This document shows, in pieces, positions 1 through 12,439 of a stretch of 64,000 nucleotides of DNA. A program made the position numbers and the translations under genes. The stretch comes from Acholoe squamosa (Eukaryota > Annelida > Polychaeta > Phyllodocida > Polynoidae), in assembly GCA_949317995.1 (NCBI GenBank), contig OX439037.1:55816576-55880575 (forward strand), written 5' to 3'. The notes beneath the pieces were generated by a model that made no database searches, was not told where the DNA came from, and worked only from the letters and a program-made list of their open reading frames with translations. How positions within the stretch are numbered: position 1 is the first letter of the stretch; each line of letters opens with the position of its first letter.

Positions 1-746
1 CTTATATTATATGCAGAACAGGTATACTGACCTAGCACCTTCATCACCTGGATGTTCTTAATGTCTCTGTAGTTTATAGCCCCTGGAGCTGCTTCACCCA
101 CCAGCGTCCGAATACTGGAAGGACTTTCATCTTGTGTATTGCACCGCTTTCGGTGCCAAGTTGAAAACGAAAATGGCGAGTGTCTCTCTGGGAATAACGA
201 CGGTGTCCGTGGAAAGGGTGAATGACAAACCGGAAGTGGCTTGGCAGATAGCGGAAATGGTCCTGCATATAGCGGAAGTGCTTTTGGAGTGGTCAGAAGC
301 GGCCTCAGAGGAAGAAGAGGTACTCTTGCCCCCGGCGATACTGGTTCAGGTGATATCGGAGGTGGCTTTGGTGGAGACACATTTATGCGAGGGGTGATGG
401 GGAATGGACCGGGAGACATTGGCGATTGGCTTGGAGACACGAAGAGCTGCCTTGGAGACACATGAAGTAATTTGGGAGACCCATAAAATGGTCTGGGAGA
501 CCCATCAAGTAGCCTGGAAGGCCCGTCAGGTAGCCTTGGAGAACCATCAAAGAGTCTAGGGGATCCCTCAGGTAGTCTGGGAGATTCTGGGACCTGTGAG
601 AACAGGAGTAGTGGTGCGTGCGGCATAGATAGGGGTGAAGGTGATAGCGATAAGGGGTGTGGCAACCCCCTAAGTAGTGGAGCAGGAGACACATGGTGTC
701 TAGGGCTGACCACCAGTCCGAGCTGCTCCACTCGCAGGGAGCCCAT
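1..746 (-). CDS. Partial proline-rich protein, first exon, runs off the left edge
   Basis: The minus strand has one reading frame open from a stop at 783-785 to the window edge, about 250 codons. The ATG at 744-746 sits in a strong Kozak context (GCCATGG) and the protein begins MGSLRVEQLGLVVSPRHH. The middle is proline-rich and repetitive, with SPRLPDG-like heptads encoded by 21-bp repeats. The C-terminal part is ordinary sequence with the motif GQYTCSAYN just before the edge, which resembles the F-strand D-x-G-x-Y-x-C of an Ig domain. A possible donor (CTAG|GTCAGT, exon end at 32) would end the exon before that motif. The family is not identified; Ig-like membership is a guess. The long open frame and Kozak context are what support the call. 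Confidence 0.5.
   Translation of the reverse strand, partial: MGSLRVEQLGLVVSPRHHVSPAPLLRGLPHPLSLSPSPLSMPHAPLLLFSQVPESPRLPEGSPRLFDGSPRLPDGPSRLLDGSPRPFYGSPKLLHVSPRQLFVSPSQSPMSPGPFPITPRINVSPPKPPPISPEPVSPGARVPLLPLRPLLTTPKALPLYAGPFPLSAKPLPVCHSPFPRTPSLFPERHSPFSFSTWHRKRCNTQDESPSSIRTLVGEAAPGAINYRDIKNIQVMKVLGQYTCSAYNI
428..594. repeat. 21-bp in-frame minisatellite in the proline-rich exon
   Basis: About seven to eight diverged copies of a 21-bp unit like GGAGACCCATCAAGTAGCCTG. On the minus strand each unit encodes a heptad such as SPRLPDG, SPRLLDG or SPRPFYG. The period is a multiple of three, so unit gain or loss would keep the frame open. Confidence 0.7.
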
Positions 747-785
747 GGCGAGGTGAGCCCCTGTGAGCAGGTCATCAACAGCTCA

Positions 786-2000
786 CGTCCTACTCACCTG
801 TTCACCCACAGGTACCGTGACGACAGCATGGAGACTCAGTCACTATTCCTGGATGGAAATCTAGTCAAAGCAGTCCTATATAAAACAACAAAAAACGGAG
901 GAAGAGTGTGAATCTTTGCTGATGGCGTGTGTGAGAAAAGGAAGAATGAAAACAAACTGGATATGACTGGATTTATGTGACTATACACATTATTAGGCCT
1001 ACAATTCATGCCTAAACATGATCATGCATTAAAGAAGGACGATTTAGGATGTTTTTTTTTTCGAATCATTTTACTGATGACATATACATCAATACTAAAA
1101 TTGGTCATAGTCAGTGATAAAATGAAAAAGCACTAAATATTGTGATGCTCAGGAAGTTATTTCACTCAGCACTGATTTTCTAGATGGGCATTACTCTACT
1201 TCAGTTTGACTGTGCTTTTGTTTTACATGTTAGAGAAATATTCCATATACCGGCTTCCTTTTCCCCATGTGAATGCTTTGGCGCCTATGTTTATCGTATC
1301 ATACAGCACGTTTTGATGTCATACATAGAAGGGATGTACCCGAACTATTCTCTTTTCATGTCTCATTTTTTCAGTGCCCACTGTGTCCAAGACACCCCGT
1401 TTGAAATTGACCTCGAAATCGAATGCACCTACCTTCTAGAAAACCAACACGATCTACGCTTCAATCCCAGTCAGACCCGATTGGAGTAATCCAATTGTCG
1501 TATGAATAGACCTCCAATTTCTTCAAGAGTTAGAATCCAGTTTTCAAATATAAGAGAATGTATCCCACAATGCGTCCAAAGTGCATAGTACACAAGACGT
1601 CGCAATATGTCATACAAGTAGTGAACACACCGACAACTAGAAGGGCTTGAAATTGTCGTCTGGAGACTTGACCTAAATAGGTTACTGTGCACGTGCCCGT
1701 CACGGATGGTTGCATCTATTTCTACCCTTCTCGTCCTAATTAATGGCGTTCAGCGTTAGGGATTAGTCAGCTTAGCAGTAGCGAACAGAGTATTCTCCTT
1801 GAGTGGATTTCTAACTATGATTGGCTGAAGTCATTTCTTGCCGAGCAGATTCATTTTTTCGGTCAGGGCCACGCGCAGGTATGAAACGCAGACATTTTGA
1901 TTGTCTTTCCTTTTTTATCAAATGAGAGACATAATTCCTGTAAAACTGTGTCATTGAATTTTCAGGAATAGCACAGGCAAATGTAAAACGTGTAAGTTAA
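786..2000. other. No gene recognised
   Basis: AT-rich sequence. The small ORFs here (for example 1184-1489, plus) look like chance frames and have no recognisable domain. Nothing else is supported. Confidence 0.5.
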
Positions 2001-2142
2001 GAGGTCGTACATAAATTACGTCGCACCTTTTTCGGAAATTTTGAACACCCCCCACTCCCCCCCCCCCCGTCACACTTAGTCACAATCGAAAAATACCCCT
2101 CCCCCCACCCCCTCCTGTGTGACGTAATTTATGGACGGCCTC
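2001..2142. mobile_element. Short inverted-repeat element, 'GGCCGTCCATAAATTACGTCA' family
   Basis: A 142-bp element with about 26-bp imperfect inverted ends: GAGGTCGTACATAAATTACG on the left and its complement with GGACGGCCTC on the right. The interior is C-rich with 'GTCACACTTAGTCACAATCG'. The same ends appear at 14269-15353. It codes for nothing. I found no clear target duplication. Confidence 0.7.
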
Positions 2143-3182
2143 CAATTGGCATTGGCCAAATTCAAGTAAAATTGCCAGACCATTAGTCCCGGGCCATCAG
2201 TTGAAGCAACAACATAAACCCGTCTCATTTTGAAATGTACCCATTGAAAACTGCAATTATCCTTGATTGAAACCAAGCTGGATATATTTTCACAAGAGCT
2301 TGCGATGCTAGGCTACTGAGTATAAAAGAAATCCCGCCACTTGGTCTTCAGAAAAAGCCTTGAACATAGAGCAGCATATCTGGAAGACACTAGATATGAA
2401 GACCAAACTTAAACTTGGCTTATCCTAAACCCCCGTCAAAATACAATCATCTTTGGCCCTAAGCCAAGCCATTCTATTATGTTATCAGCATAATTATCCT
2501 CACGATCACTTGATCAAGCATACCTGAAAAAAATCATTTGTATGTTTATGTACTCTGTAGGAAGAAAAGATGAAGGAATAATCAATCAATCGCCCTTTTC
2601 TTTTTCACTAGTGGACAGGAGAGAATGTATGACTTTGACAAGTTCCTCCGATTTAATTGATAACCAAGTGAAAAATGTAAGCAATCTTTGGGAATCCAAA
2701 AAGGCTGTTATCACCTGAAGCCGGACATAGTTATGACTAGAGACATTCTTCTGAAGTCGGACACCCCTATTCTCCCATCTTTTCATAAGATAATGGAAAA
2801 TAATCATTTCCTGTGGTATGGAGATTCATAGTGATATCAGGATTTAATTAACCTGCATACCAGATGTAATATACAACAATTACACCACAGTAAGACTTAT
2901 CATTTGCTAATGTTAATGTGGAATCCCTTATCAAAAAAGAAAGAAAAAAACGGCCCATGATATACGCACGACCACGTCGTGTGTATTTGAATTATCTCCC
3001 GATTCTAGCCTCTACAGTGCCTTTTTGGTCATAACCCCCGTGTGTTATCAACCTATAACCCTACTCTGAGACCTTTTGTTCGTCTTCAAGAAGGTGCTAG
3101 TTTCAATCTGGACATCTTAATAAATTGGAGGAGTATACAAAGTCAACTCCTCCACACATGTCCAGTTAAAACCGTTCAGGGT
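2143..3182. other. No gene recognised
   Basis: Non-coding, AT-rich. The small palindrome at about 2960-2983 (tatacgcacgaccacgtcg) is the only structure noticed. Confidence 0.45.
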
Positions 3183-3262
3183 TCAATGGGGAATCGATCC
3201 CCGGCGAGCTCGCTGTCCACTATACCAAGCCGACCAGTGATAGAAGCCAATGCCCGTGGAGT
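3183..3262 (-). repeat. tRNA-derived SINE-like fragment
   Basis: Read on the minus strand, GGCTTGGTATAGTGGACAGC resembles a Pol III A box and GGGGATCGATTCCCC resembles a B box. The spacing is too short for a complete anticodon arm, so this is a tRNA-derived remnant and not a functional tRNA. Confidence 0.5.
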
Positions 3263-3489
3263 ATTTGAAAAAATTTTCCGACACACCTGATGTTTACACA
3301 CCTCGTTAGCATAGAATTCAGGACTTGACATGTTTGGAAAGACTGGTGAAGTAAAAACAATGGCTACGCTGGCTTGGCAAACCGTGCGGATTGGATGCAC
3401 TTACAAAATTTCTTCTCCTCCATTAAATACAGGGTTATAAGGTAAGAAATTAATACAAAATGGAGAAAAATGTGAGATAAACGCCTTAA

Positions 3490-3598
3490 TGTATGTTATG
3501 GGAGGGCACTCGTGGATTTACGGGTTGATAATCCACTCCCGCTGTGCGGTCGTGGATTATCAACCGGTAAATCCACTCGTGCTCTCCCATAACATACA
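3490..3598. mobile_element. Nearly perfect palindromic MITE with TTAA target duplication
   Basis: The arms TGTATGTTATGGGAGGGCAC... and ...GTGCTCTCCCATAACATACA are about 48 bp each and nearly complementary, with a short GC-rich loop around 3535-3550. TTAA lies immediately outside both ends (3486-3489 and 3599-3602), as for piggyBac-type insertion. There is no coding capacity. Confidence 0.75.
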
Positions 3599-3602
3599 TT
3601 AA

Positions 3603-4326
3603 ACGCATAGTATTGTACACACGACCGGGTTGTGGGTATAAGTACCCACTATACACACGACCATCTGAGAAACAGGACAGTTGTGAATATAAGGGTTACT
3701 CACACACAATAATATCTAAGACACGGGACAAGACATATTTTCTAAGACATGGGACTATATGAGAATACCTAAGACATGGGACCGTGATTATGAGAAAATC
3801 TAACTTATGATTGTATACGAGTCCCGTATCTCAGTTATTATGATAACTCTCGAGAAAATTATTTTGTCTCGTGTATTAGAGATGCATAGTCCCGTTTCCA
3901 ATATATTGTATTCCCTCTCTGTGTGTCCTGTGTGTTATATTCCTTTATTTTTCTAAAGAAAAAAAATAGCAATTACCAGGATTTGAAACCACTACTGTGA
4001 GGTCTGCAGATAGGCACCTTATCCATTATACTACCCTGGCAGATACAACTGGCAGGCTTTAATAGACAAATATAATATAGTACAGTGTGTCCTGTTTCTT
4101 GCATGTCCCGTTTCTTATATCCCCAATATTTTCCTGTTTCTTATATGTCCCCCTTCTTAAAAAATCTTGTCCAAATAAGCATCTTATTCGTGCATATAAT
4201 GGGTAGTTATACACACGGCCTGTTCGTGCATATAGCACATATCAATATGCACGACCTCGCGAAAATAACATGAGGGGAAATGACTAAACATGGAGGGGAC
4301 ATCGCTAATTTCTCTTTCTGTGTCTG

Positions 4327-4327
<1 letters not shown>
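3603..4327. repeat. Degenerate repeat with a tRNA-like segment
   Basis: Scattered copies of 'tacacacgacc' and 'acatgggac' motifs suggest an old repeat. On the minus strand at about 4047-3970, GGGTAGTATAATGGATAAGG looks like an A box and GTGGTTTCAAATCCTGG like a B box, with a weakly paired acceptor stem. It is better read as a tRNA pseudogene or SINE head than as a working tRNA. Confidence 0.4.

Positions 4328-4378
<51 letters not shown>
4328..4378. repeat. (CT)n microsatellite
   Basis: About 25 uninterrupted CT units. It creates artificial Ser/Leu and Arg/Glu ORFs on the two strands. Confidence 0.95.
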
Positions 4379-4381
<3 letters not shown>

Positions 4382-5587
4382 CTCTGTCTTTATCTCTCCA
4401 TCCTTTCCTCTAGTGCCAAATTGCCGTGAGCTCATGCATGCAGCTAGCAGGTACAGAGGTTATGCCAAATTGTCAGTTAGGCCAAAAGAGAAGTTGGGTT
4501 TCCAGTTACCCGACCGCTCCTAGCAAAACAGGACCAACCCTAACTATTTTCTTTTTAATTTTTGAGAATTTTGGCGAATTTTTAGGAGATGTTTTATATT
4601 ACTCATTAATTTTCATCAATTTTCCAGATTTTTCCTGTAATTTTCATATATTTCTATCTTGAGACTCATGTTAGCATGCATATTTTTCACCATTCTCATA
4701 TTTTTCATAGTTTTAAAATACAAATTTGATGAATGTGGCAAATCTACTCAAACATTTTTATACAAAATAATAGAAACAAAGTTTAAAAGGAAATCCGACC
4801 TACCTACCCTAGATATTTGAGGCATGTAATTGAAACACAACTTTTTTTGGGCTTAGCAGATACATAATTATGCCAAATACATGTGCCAAATCGTGAATTC
4901 AGGCAGTTAGCAGATACATATGCTATATAAACCAGTGAAATAAAAATGGTTCATATTTTGCGATACATGGATGGAAGTCTTGCTATGATATAGACATGCA
5001 ATGGTGCTTGGTCCACATTATGCACACGAAGAAAGCGAACTCAACATGTATTTGTAGGATTGCTGGTGGAGGGGGGGGGTAGGTACACGAATAGGCCCCT
5101 ATGTGATCTCGACAAATGCATGAAGGATGAAGGATGAACACGGATTAGAAACTTAAGCTTTAAGGCTTTGAAGGAGGTGCAAAGATCATTAGGCTAGTAC
5201 ATACAGTAGTCTTCTATTACTTATCAGGATGAATCTCTGAGATATCCCCCTCATATTTTGTGTTTAGTTTGTTTATTTTTTGGGGTTGGTGTTTGTTGTT
5301 GTTGTTGTGATAAAGGGTTTTATATTAGAGAGTGAATATCACATTGAACAGGTGTTGGCCGTGTTGGATCTCGATCTCGTATGCCTGCTTCCTCCGCCAT
5401 TGTGTAAACAGTCTGAGTGAATCGCTGCCAGGATTTAGGACACTGACCTGACCTTGCCTCCTTACCAGTAACACCACTTTTAGATAGATATAGTCCTAGA
5501 GAGTCGAGATCTGTCTGTACGCTCAGAGTTGGGACTACAAATGTTACCATTTTCTGATACCGTTGGGGACGGACAGTTATTAAAATC
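4379..5587. other. No gene recognised; upstream region of the first P450
   Basis: AT-rich with no coding signal. The last 200 bases probably include the P450 promoter and 5' UTR. No convincing TATA box was identified. Confidence 0.4.
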
Positions 5588-8500
5588 ATGGTAACTGTAC
5601 AAGATCTTCTTCCCATAACCTGGAATGGTATTAACATCATCCCAACTGTTGTAGCAGCTCTTCTTGGACTTATCACCTACCTTGTGGTGAGTTTTTATAG
5701 ACCATTTCTCTACGTTATTTCTACTATTTTATAGTTTGGCTACTCTGGCACTGCTTCCCTACTCCGAGGTCATATGCTCTAATTTTAATAGCGTGGTCCA
5801 GGTTATGTGCAAATTTCGAGGTATGTGGGGGAGGGGTATACAGATATCAAGGGCATGGGGCTACATTCAAGGAAAGAAAATCGTCATGGCTGTCACTCAC
5901 ATGACGTTTGAGAGCGTGGTGGACGTCAAGGGCTGAGTGTTGATTAAAAACCTCGGGCATGTGAAGAATGAGCTCCAATGATCTATTATGTTTATTATTA
6001 AATAATTTATCGACCTAGATCTTGTAGCAGTTTAGACTTTGGCACTATTGAAAATACGGTCTCTCAAACAAGCCCTAATCTTTCTCAATACTGCGAACAC
6101 CTTTTTTATCAATACAGATTATAACTCGGCGACCATCAGGCCTCCCACCAGGTCCTCCCTCTGTACCTCTGCTTGGAAGCATCCCTTTCCTGAAACATGG
6201 TGGTGCTGAATACTATAAGGAGTTCACCTTGCTGAGCAGAACCTATGGTGATATCTTTAGTATTGCTCTGGGACATACGTAAGTATAATGTTGTGAATTG
6301 CACATTCCAAAAATAAGTTTAAAAATAATATTAGACCAAAAAAGGGTATAATATTTGAATACACATTTTTTAATAGCGCCTCAAGTGACTGGGACACTTT
6401 GAGTCACTCACAGAGTTCTGCCAATGATCTGGGCTTCATCCTTTTATTTATCATTCATTCCTATGGGTGAAAAGGGATGGAGAGACATGGACTCATCATT
6501 CGTGGGTAGTGGATGCGGCCCTTAACACGATATCCGCAGTTAGAAAATAGAGATAGTCTGTCGACATGATAACTGTGATATGAAACTACTTTCCTGCATA
6601 ATCTACCCACCTTACCCGTGTCTATTACGGCATATCCACCTGATTGATTTTTTCATTGTTCTTCAGTATCACTCTCAGCCCGAATTGTAAATATGCAGCA
6701 CATGTGTACTAGTGTGGTACCTACACAACAACCCCAATCAGCTCGATAGGATTGTACTTACATGAACTCCTAGAATAAATAAGCAATCCACTGTAAAACT
6801 GGTTCGCTGGGCTGAGAGTGTATGTTGTATTAGTCTGGGTGTCTGGTAAAACTACAATTTTGTATCATGTTGGTAAATCCTTTCCTAGGTAGAGGATCAG
6901 TAACATTGTCTATCTACTTAGTACTTTATCTTTGGCTCTGTTTGAAAAGGATCATGTTAGTTGGGGAGCCAGTCTGGAATCAGGTCGACTACCTGGTGTT
7001 GAAAGCAGTACAAGATATCAGGGTTAGATCTGGGTAATTTGATAGTGCTGATTACGAATCTGAGATGCGCATCTTGATATCTAGGTCGGAACAAGGTTGA
7101 ACTAAAGGTCAAAGGTCAAGATCTGGTATTTAATATAGAACAGACAGAGGGCTTTGTTCCATTCGTTAACACTAGAGGTCCTTAGTGCATGGTGTATTCC
7201 CCATCTGTGTGTACCCCATATTGATTAGGACCCATTGCCAATGCATTGCCACCTTTGACCTTAAATCTGACCTTGTTCGTTCAGACCTAGATATCAAGAT
7301 ATGAGCTCAGATTCGTAATCAGCACTATCAAATTACCCTTATCCAACTGTCTTATATTGTGCTGCGCTCCACACCAGCAGAAAGTTAAATAACGATATTT
7401 GGGCTGTCTGGCTCCCCAGCTATGTGTTAATTTCTGCCAAATAAAGCCATATAAACTCAATTCAGTTCTTTGCAATTTGGCTTGAACGCTACGGTGCATA
7501 TTAATGTTTCATAATTATAGACTTCTCTTCACATGGACCTTATATAGCTGCACATTATCGTACTTGTGTTTATAATAATATGTACATTGACACTTTTCAC
7601 TTCGGACAGATGGGTTGTTGTTCTAAATAGCTATGATGTCATCAAGGAAGCTCTAGTCACCAAAGGATCTGATGTCGCTGGTAGAATTGACAACCCGAGA
7701 ATTGATCTTATATACAAGAACCCAAATATCAAAGGTTAGGACAACATCTAGTTTAGAAAGAAAATAAGTATCCAGACATATTGTAGTAGATTATGGCTAA
7801 CCCTCTAGGGAACTTTGATATATCAGTTATTTCCTAATGACTAGTTGTATTAAAAGAGGACTGTTCAGACAGACTTTTCAGATGAGAAAAACAATCATTC
7901 AACTAGTTGATGCCATCAGGAACAAATGCAAACAAGGACTGATTTCTTGATAGATTGCTCTTTCATTTCCAGGCATTATTGATGGAAACTTAACCCCAGA
8001 GTGGTCCAAGCAACGAAATGCTTCCCTCAACATTCTGAGGTCGCATGGATGGGGCAAGAGCAGCATTGAAGACAAGATGGCTAAGGAGAGAGATGTCCTA
8101 ATCGAAATTTTTAAGAAGAGTGCAAAGAGACCATATAATCCTGCATCTAGCATCAATACCTCTGTCATCAACATTATCTGCTCTATGCTCTTTGGAGAGC
8201 GCTTCAATCATGGTGACAAACAGCTGACTGTTATTATCAATAGTGTCAATGTCTTTGTTGCCACTGCAGCTATGGACTTTGAGTGGGACTATGTCCCTTT
8301 TCTCACTAGTCTCATCCCTGGTGTTTCCAAAATAAGGGATCAGGTCTTGGATGCATTTGGCACCCTTGATGAGTTCATAGAGAGTGAGATAGTTCTGAGA
8401 CAAAAGCGCCTTGAACAGAAACCAGATGAAGAACCAAGGGACTTCATTGAGAGCTACCTTAAAGAATTGGCAGCTAGTGCTGATGCTAAGAAAATGAAGA

Positions 8501-10488
8501 TGACAGAGAACTGGGTGAGGGAGATTGCCCAAGACTTCTTTCTTGCTGGATCAGAAACAACAACGACAACATTGAAATGGGCATTGCTTTACATGCTGCA
8601 TTTCCCAGAGGTGGCTGCAAAGGTACAGGAAGAGATGGATAGTGTAATGGGAAAACCCACAGGCCAAGGTGTTACAGGACTTGCTGACAGGGCACGACTC
8701 CCATATACAGATGCCACCATTATGGAGGTCCAGCGTCTCTCATCCATTTTGGCAACTTCCCTAACCCATTGTGTCACCAAGGATGTAAAGATTAAAGGTT
8801 ACCATCTTCCAAAAGGCACACAGGTAAGCAAACTTGGAGCAGGTAAAGATGGAAAAGTTGATTAACTTTAGCCTGGATGACCAAACATTATTGAATTTAT
8901 AATTAGGTACCCAAATTGATGTACTTACCTCAGAAATGATAGAGGAGTGGTTGAATGAAACATTAATACAAGCAGTAATACTCCTCTGTTTGAATATCAG
9001 TGGGGGGCTGTTTATTCCAACTTTGTATGATATATCAACTAGGTGCGCTACAATGTGTATGCCGTCCACCATGACCCCACCTACTGGGCAGATCCAGAGA
9101 AGATGAAACCAGAACGTTTCCTTGATGAAGATGGCAACATATGTAAAAATGAGCGGTGGATCCCATTTGGCATGGGTAGGTTTTAATATTAGAAGATTAG
9201 TCCATAATCGATTAGTATCATTAAAACAACATATTATCCTAAACATATAGACCATATTCAGAGGTACACCTGATAGAATATTCCCAAGTGTGCTTACAAG
9301 AAGGGTTGTCATAGAACAATAGTACAACATGTACAACTGCAATACTCAAGCTCCACCCCTTGCTTACAGCAGTATGCAAGGTTGGGGGGGAGGGGTGCAA
9401 CTCATATTGTAGATCTTGTAGGTTTTGTGGTGGTATAACCTTTGAGTGAAAGCCTATAGCTCTGACTCAGGTGTAGTGTATCCGTGGCCATGACAGTTCC
9501 GATCTCATACAAAAGTTGCCAGCCTCGCTCTGTGGTATACTGTTAAAATGTGTTGAAAAATGGTTCATGTGATCATGTCCAGGGGGCAAGATCCACGAAG
9601 TACCTAAAATATTAGCATGGGATTGCTGCCATTGAACCTTTCTCTCCAGGCAGCCCACTTGGCAGAAAACCCTTTTTAAACATAAAAAGAGCGTTTTTAT
9701 TTGGTTCCTAAGTTTGCCAAACATTTGTAGTTTTCACTGTAAAAAAAAAACAACAACAAAAAAACATGTCAAAACATGAGCTAAAAAAACGTTTTTTGAC
9801 GTTCTCATAGAAACGTTTTCATTTCAGGTTAAAAACCGTTTTTAATGTAAAAGAAATGTAAATAAAGAACGTTTTTATTTGGGTGAAAATTGGTTGAAAA
9901 AAAAAGTTTTTAGCATAACAAAACCCAAACCAAATAAAACGTTTGCAAACGTTGATAACGGTTTTTTTTTTGCCAAGTGGGACATGTTCACAATTTATGC
10001 CTGTGTAAAGGAGAGTGAAAGGGCATTATCCCCAGGGCATTATCCCACGATTAAGCCTGGCAAGCCTTGTTTGGAATAACATTGAGTCTTAAGGGATCAA
10101 ACTGCCCTGTTTGCCGACCTATTGTAGAACCTGTGACTATTATTGATGTGCATTTTGTCCAACAAGGATTTATGGTCACATTCCTTGGCCAGATTCACCT
10201 TTCAAATTGGTTAAGTGAAATATTTCCAATATCTATACTTACTCTTTATGATTATATCTGCTTTAATAAGTTGATTTTCAAGTTTATAACTGCACTGTTT
10301 TAGGACGCCGGAATTGTCTGGGGGAGCAACTCGCTAAACAGGAACTCTTCATGTTCTTCACTGGAATTATCCACAACTTCAATATCTGCCTACCAGAGGG
10401 AGACACACTCCCTTCACAGGAACCTGCCATTCCAGGAGTCATTCTCATACCCCCTCAGTATGAAGTGGTGTTTGAGCCAAGATTCTGA
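5588..10488 (+). CDS. Cytochrome P450, clan 2 (CYP2-like), copy 1, six exons
   Basis: Exons by GT-AG junctions: 5588-5686, 6118-6278, 7610-7734, 7973-8823, 9043-9175, 10304-10488. They sum to 1554 nt, a 517-aa protein with phases that join cleanly. The N-terminus is a hydrophobic anchor (residues about 16-36) followed by the proline hinge LPPGPPSVPLLG, typical of ER microsomal P450s. Visible motifs are AGSETTTTT (I helix, oxygen activation), EVQR (K-helix ExxR), KPERF (PERF region) and PFGMGRRNCLGEQ (heme-thiolate loop with the Cys ligand across the last splice site). All hallmarks are intact, so it is probably an active NADPH-reductase-dependent monooxygenase. The substrate cannot be inferred. 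A tandem paralogue lies at 17928-24854. It resembles vertebrate CYP2 members broadly; no orthologue is claimed. Confidence 0.93.
6958..7421. mobile_element. Long-TIR non-autonomous DNA transposon in P450 copy 1 intron 2
   Basis: Inverted arms of about 145 bp start TAGTTGGGGAGCCAG at the left and end CTGGCTCCCCAGCTA at the right. The inner arms share GGGTAATTTGATAGTGCTGA and its complement. There is no ORF. It lies between exons 2 and 3 and does not disturb splice sites. Confidence 0.65.
9654..9981. mobile_element. MITE with CCCACTTGGCA termini in P450 copy 1 intron 5
   Basis: The ends are CCCACTTGGCA and TGCCAAGTGGG. The interior is rich in AACGTTTTT motifs. A one-ended relative occurs at 47580-47690. 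It is non-coding. Confidence 0.65.
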
Positions 10489-10632
10489 TTACCTTTCTTC
10501 AAAAACCTTTGAATTAAGAAGGAGAAATTACATAGATACATAGACGGAGACAGACAGAGAGGGACAGAGAGGCAGACAGAGACAAAGATTATGGTTACAT
10601 CTAAATAGTGCCATCTCTGTGTGGGAGAGATT

Positions 10633-10638
10633 ATTAAA
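10633..10638 (+). terminator. Candidate poly(A) signal, P450 copy 1
   Basis: ATTAAA lies 145 bases after the stop codon. No canonical AATAAA was noticed nearer to the stop. Confidence 0.35.
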
Positions 10639-10797
10639 AATATGTGCACTATAGGAAGGGATTTAACTATCAATTTCTAATTATCTCAATCTTGCCATTG
10701 AATGGATACCCACCAAACAAAAACTTCGGAAAGACTTGAGTCTCTCTTGTGTACTTACTCATGTGAAACCTCAGTTTTGCACTCCGGCACACCACAA

Positions 10798-11180
10798 GAT
10801 TTTGTAGACTCGCTTCTTTTCTTTAGCCCTCTCATGTCAATACCTGTGTCTTAAACCTAGGATTCCTGCGATAGACACTCATGTTTTCTCTCAAGTTAAT
10901 AACTCATGTTTGCCACATGAACAGCAAAATTAATAACATGAAAAAATAGTAGAGGTAGACTTGTGTCTCTCTCATTTTATTTATTGTCTAAACCCAGAAT
11001 TTATGCTCAAGAGTCACCCAGGAAAATGTAGACTCACTTTTCTTGAACACTCTCATGTCAATACCTGTGTCTTAAACCTAGGATTCCTGCAATAGACTCT
11101 CATTTTTTCTCTCAAGTTAAAAATTCATGTTTGTCACATGAACAGCACAATTTATTAATATGAAAAAAATTGTGGAGGAA
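10798..11180. repeat. Tandem duplication, about 221-bp unit
   Basis: Two diverged copies share 'ctcatgtcaatacctgtgtc' at 10831 and 11052, and both end in a 'catgaacagca' stretch followed by an A-rich block. The repeat lies downstream of P450 copy 1 and has no coding function. Confidence 0.65.
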
Positions 11181-12439
11181 GCCTTCAGCGGAACCTGGAT
11201 TCCACTCATGTACTAACTCGTGTGTATCCTGAGTTTTTTTTACAAAAATGTTTCCATATTCAGCTGAGATTTGTTCCTCTAATACACTCCTACTCCAACC
11301 CAGTCTAAACACCCAGCTTTACCGGTTCACACATCCTGTGTTTATGCCCTGTTTCACCTTAGTATCTAGTATGTCCCTTCAGCCATTTTGAACTGGGATA
11401 TTAGGCGCGAGGACAAAATTCATCAGTTATGAACCAGTTTCCTTACAAAGAGGTAACACATTATTCCTAGCCAGAAGGCCCAGATGTGATGATAAGACAG
11501 CCTTGGTACTGTCTTTATATTTTATCCATACACCCACAAATGGTGTTGTAGAAATGACCTGCCTGCAGTTTACTGATTCAATGTATGAAAACACAGACAA
11601 GAACAAAAATGATAGACCTTAAACGGGTCACCAAAATTCCAAACGAGTCCATGAAGGTAAAACATATATTTGTCCTATTATTAGATGAATCAAGATTAAA
11701 TCATGCCATAATTGTTTGAAAATACATCAAAAGACACCTGGTGGATTAGGTCAGAACTTCTTATTCAGAACTAAAGGTAGATTCCTGAAACTCTCTCAAG
11801 ACACTTTCAAGAATTGAACATATGTTGTGATGTCATTGAAAAACCATGTGAGCCTCTCAGGTTTATGATGACTAGTGTACATAAGTCTGTCTAGATATAA
11901 CCATGTGCTTTGTTTGTCCCCTATTATCACTCATTGATCATTCTATTTCTGCTCTCAGCTAACAATCTATAATATTTTATCACACAGTATTTTGCCATTT
12001 GATTCTCTGCCTGTTACATTTAGTACATTTCATATCTTCTAGACCTACAGTTGTTCAGATATTACATGACATGTGCATATTCCCAAAACAGTGTTAATCT
12101 CCATAGACAATAGAAATCTGGGGTTATTACTTAGATTGTAACTCAAAATACAAAACTAGTAGGTGTGTGTGATGCCTACTACATAGATGTTTATATATGA
12201 CAAGAGGATTCACTCATTTATGGATTAATTGAATGATTCCAGCAACTTTTTGCTTTGGACTACAACCAACATTATGTGCAAAGTGCTTGTTATAAGCTTT
12301 AGTCTTATTTGTAATTCTCCAGTATCACATATATTGAACTATTGAGACACTCATGTTCCCTATGAGTGCTACTTGAGTTGAAACTACTTTCAACTTTCAT
12401 ATTTCACAAAAGAACCATAGCTTAAGATACATTTGTATT
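11181..12439. other. No gene recognised
   Basis: AT-rich intergenic sequence. No ORF of note and no clear repeat boundary was seen. Confidence 0.4.

Noticed and set aside
1184-1489. 101-aa plus-strand ORF
   Set aside because: No domain, no splice or Kozak support and AT-rich surroundings; probably chance.
3183-3262. Possible functional tRNA gene here and at 3970-4047, 33137-33196, 40000-40065, 63110-63195 and 63325-63386
   Set aside because: A and B boxes are visible but acceptor or anticodon stems do not pair, or spacing is wrong; they are tRNA-derived SINE heads or pseudogenes.
4290-4523. Ser/Leu-rich ORF
   Set aside because: Produced by the (CT)n microsatellite.
8098-8532. 144-aa minus-strand ORF inside P450 copy 1, and the equivalent at 21798-22100
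   Set aside because: Antisense shadows of the large P450 exon 4.
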